Part shown: in pieces, positions 63,951 through 64,000 of the stretch
Numbering within the stretch: the first letter of the stretch is position 1
How the letters are laid out: every line of letters begins with the position of its first letter
Made by a program: the position numbers and the translations under genes
From: Tritonibacter mobilis
GTDB lineage: Bacteria; Pseudomonadota; Alphaproteobacteria; Rhodobacterales; Rhodobacteraceae
Length of the DNA: 64,000 nucleotides
Assembly (NCBI RefSeq): GCF_001681715.1
Contig: NZ_LNWY01000012.1
Span: 336,439 to 400,438 of the forward strand
Direction: 5' to 3'
The notes under the pieces: generated by a model
Databases searched by the model: none
Told to the model about the DNA's origin: nothing
What the model saw: only the letters and a program-made list of their open reading frames with translations

Positions 63951-64000
63951 CGCGCCCGATCTTTCATTCACGCAAGGCGAGATAACCAAAAACGGGGGGC

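Overview
The window is chromosomal DNA of a Roseobacter-group alphaproteobacterium (Rhodobacteraceae). The evidence is the GC-rich coding bias, the phaR/phaP pair, the HdaA-ppx and lolC-lolD/proS neighbourhoods, the pccB...pccA...methylmalonyl-CoA mutase layout with Rhodobacteraceae-type small genes in between, and an intergenic repeat of the form CGGGATATTT...GTTAGAAGA. No rRNA, tRNA, CRISPR array, transposase, prophage or plasmid-type gene could be supported. Genus cannot be fixed from the sequence.

Layout. 1-4.1 kb: PHB granule genes phaR (cut by the window edge) and phaP, separated by a class C beta-lactamase with a divergent LysR gene. 4.1-5.3 kb: HPP/CBS membrane protein. 5.4-10.9 kb: methylcitrate cycle island, an ScfR-type regulator divergent from thioesterase-prpD-prpC-prpB. 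10.9-14 kb: ankyrin protein and a lipoprotein with an HEATH zinc motif. 14.1-21.1 kb: lolD-lolC and proS, with accessory genes between them (DUF2937, an RTX-like protein, an Abi_C defence gene). 21.7-27.4 kb: hybrid histidine kinase, AI-2E-type permease, hdaA, ppx. 27.4-33.5 kb: small enzymes, a DUF1127 gene with a divergent LysR, and a cluster of four hairpins. 33.5-48 kb: propionyl-CoA to succinyl-CoA region (mcm, pccA, pccB) holding several small lipoproteins and unknown genes, ending with a second ScfR regulator (pccR-like). 49-55 kb: betaine synthesis (betA, betB, a short BCCT carrier, divergent betI). 55-64 kb: DUF1036 protein, DMT permease, DUF2267, ABC-F ATPase, pirin, argO/argP, a Clp-like membrane protein and a MarR-GNAT fusion.

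How it fits together. Two routes for propionyl-CoA lie in one window: the methylcitrate cycle and the carboxylase/mutase route. Each has its own ScfR paralogue, and the two regulators have different repeated DNA words in front of the genes they probably control: TTTGCGAA-like at prp and TTTGC(AAA)-like at pccB/pccR. With phaP/phaR and the betaine genes, the window describes a marine cell that handles short-chain acyl-CoA, carbon storage and osmolytes. The most promising undescribed material is the set of small lipoproteins and unknown genes embedded in the pcc region, the hairpin clusters, the short BCCT carrier and the MarR-GNAT fusion.
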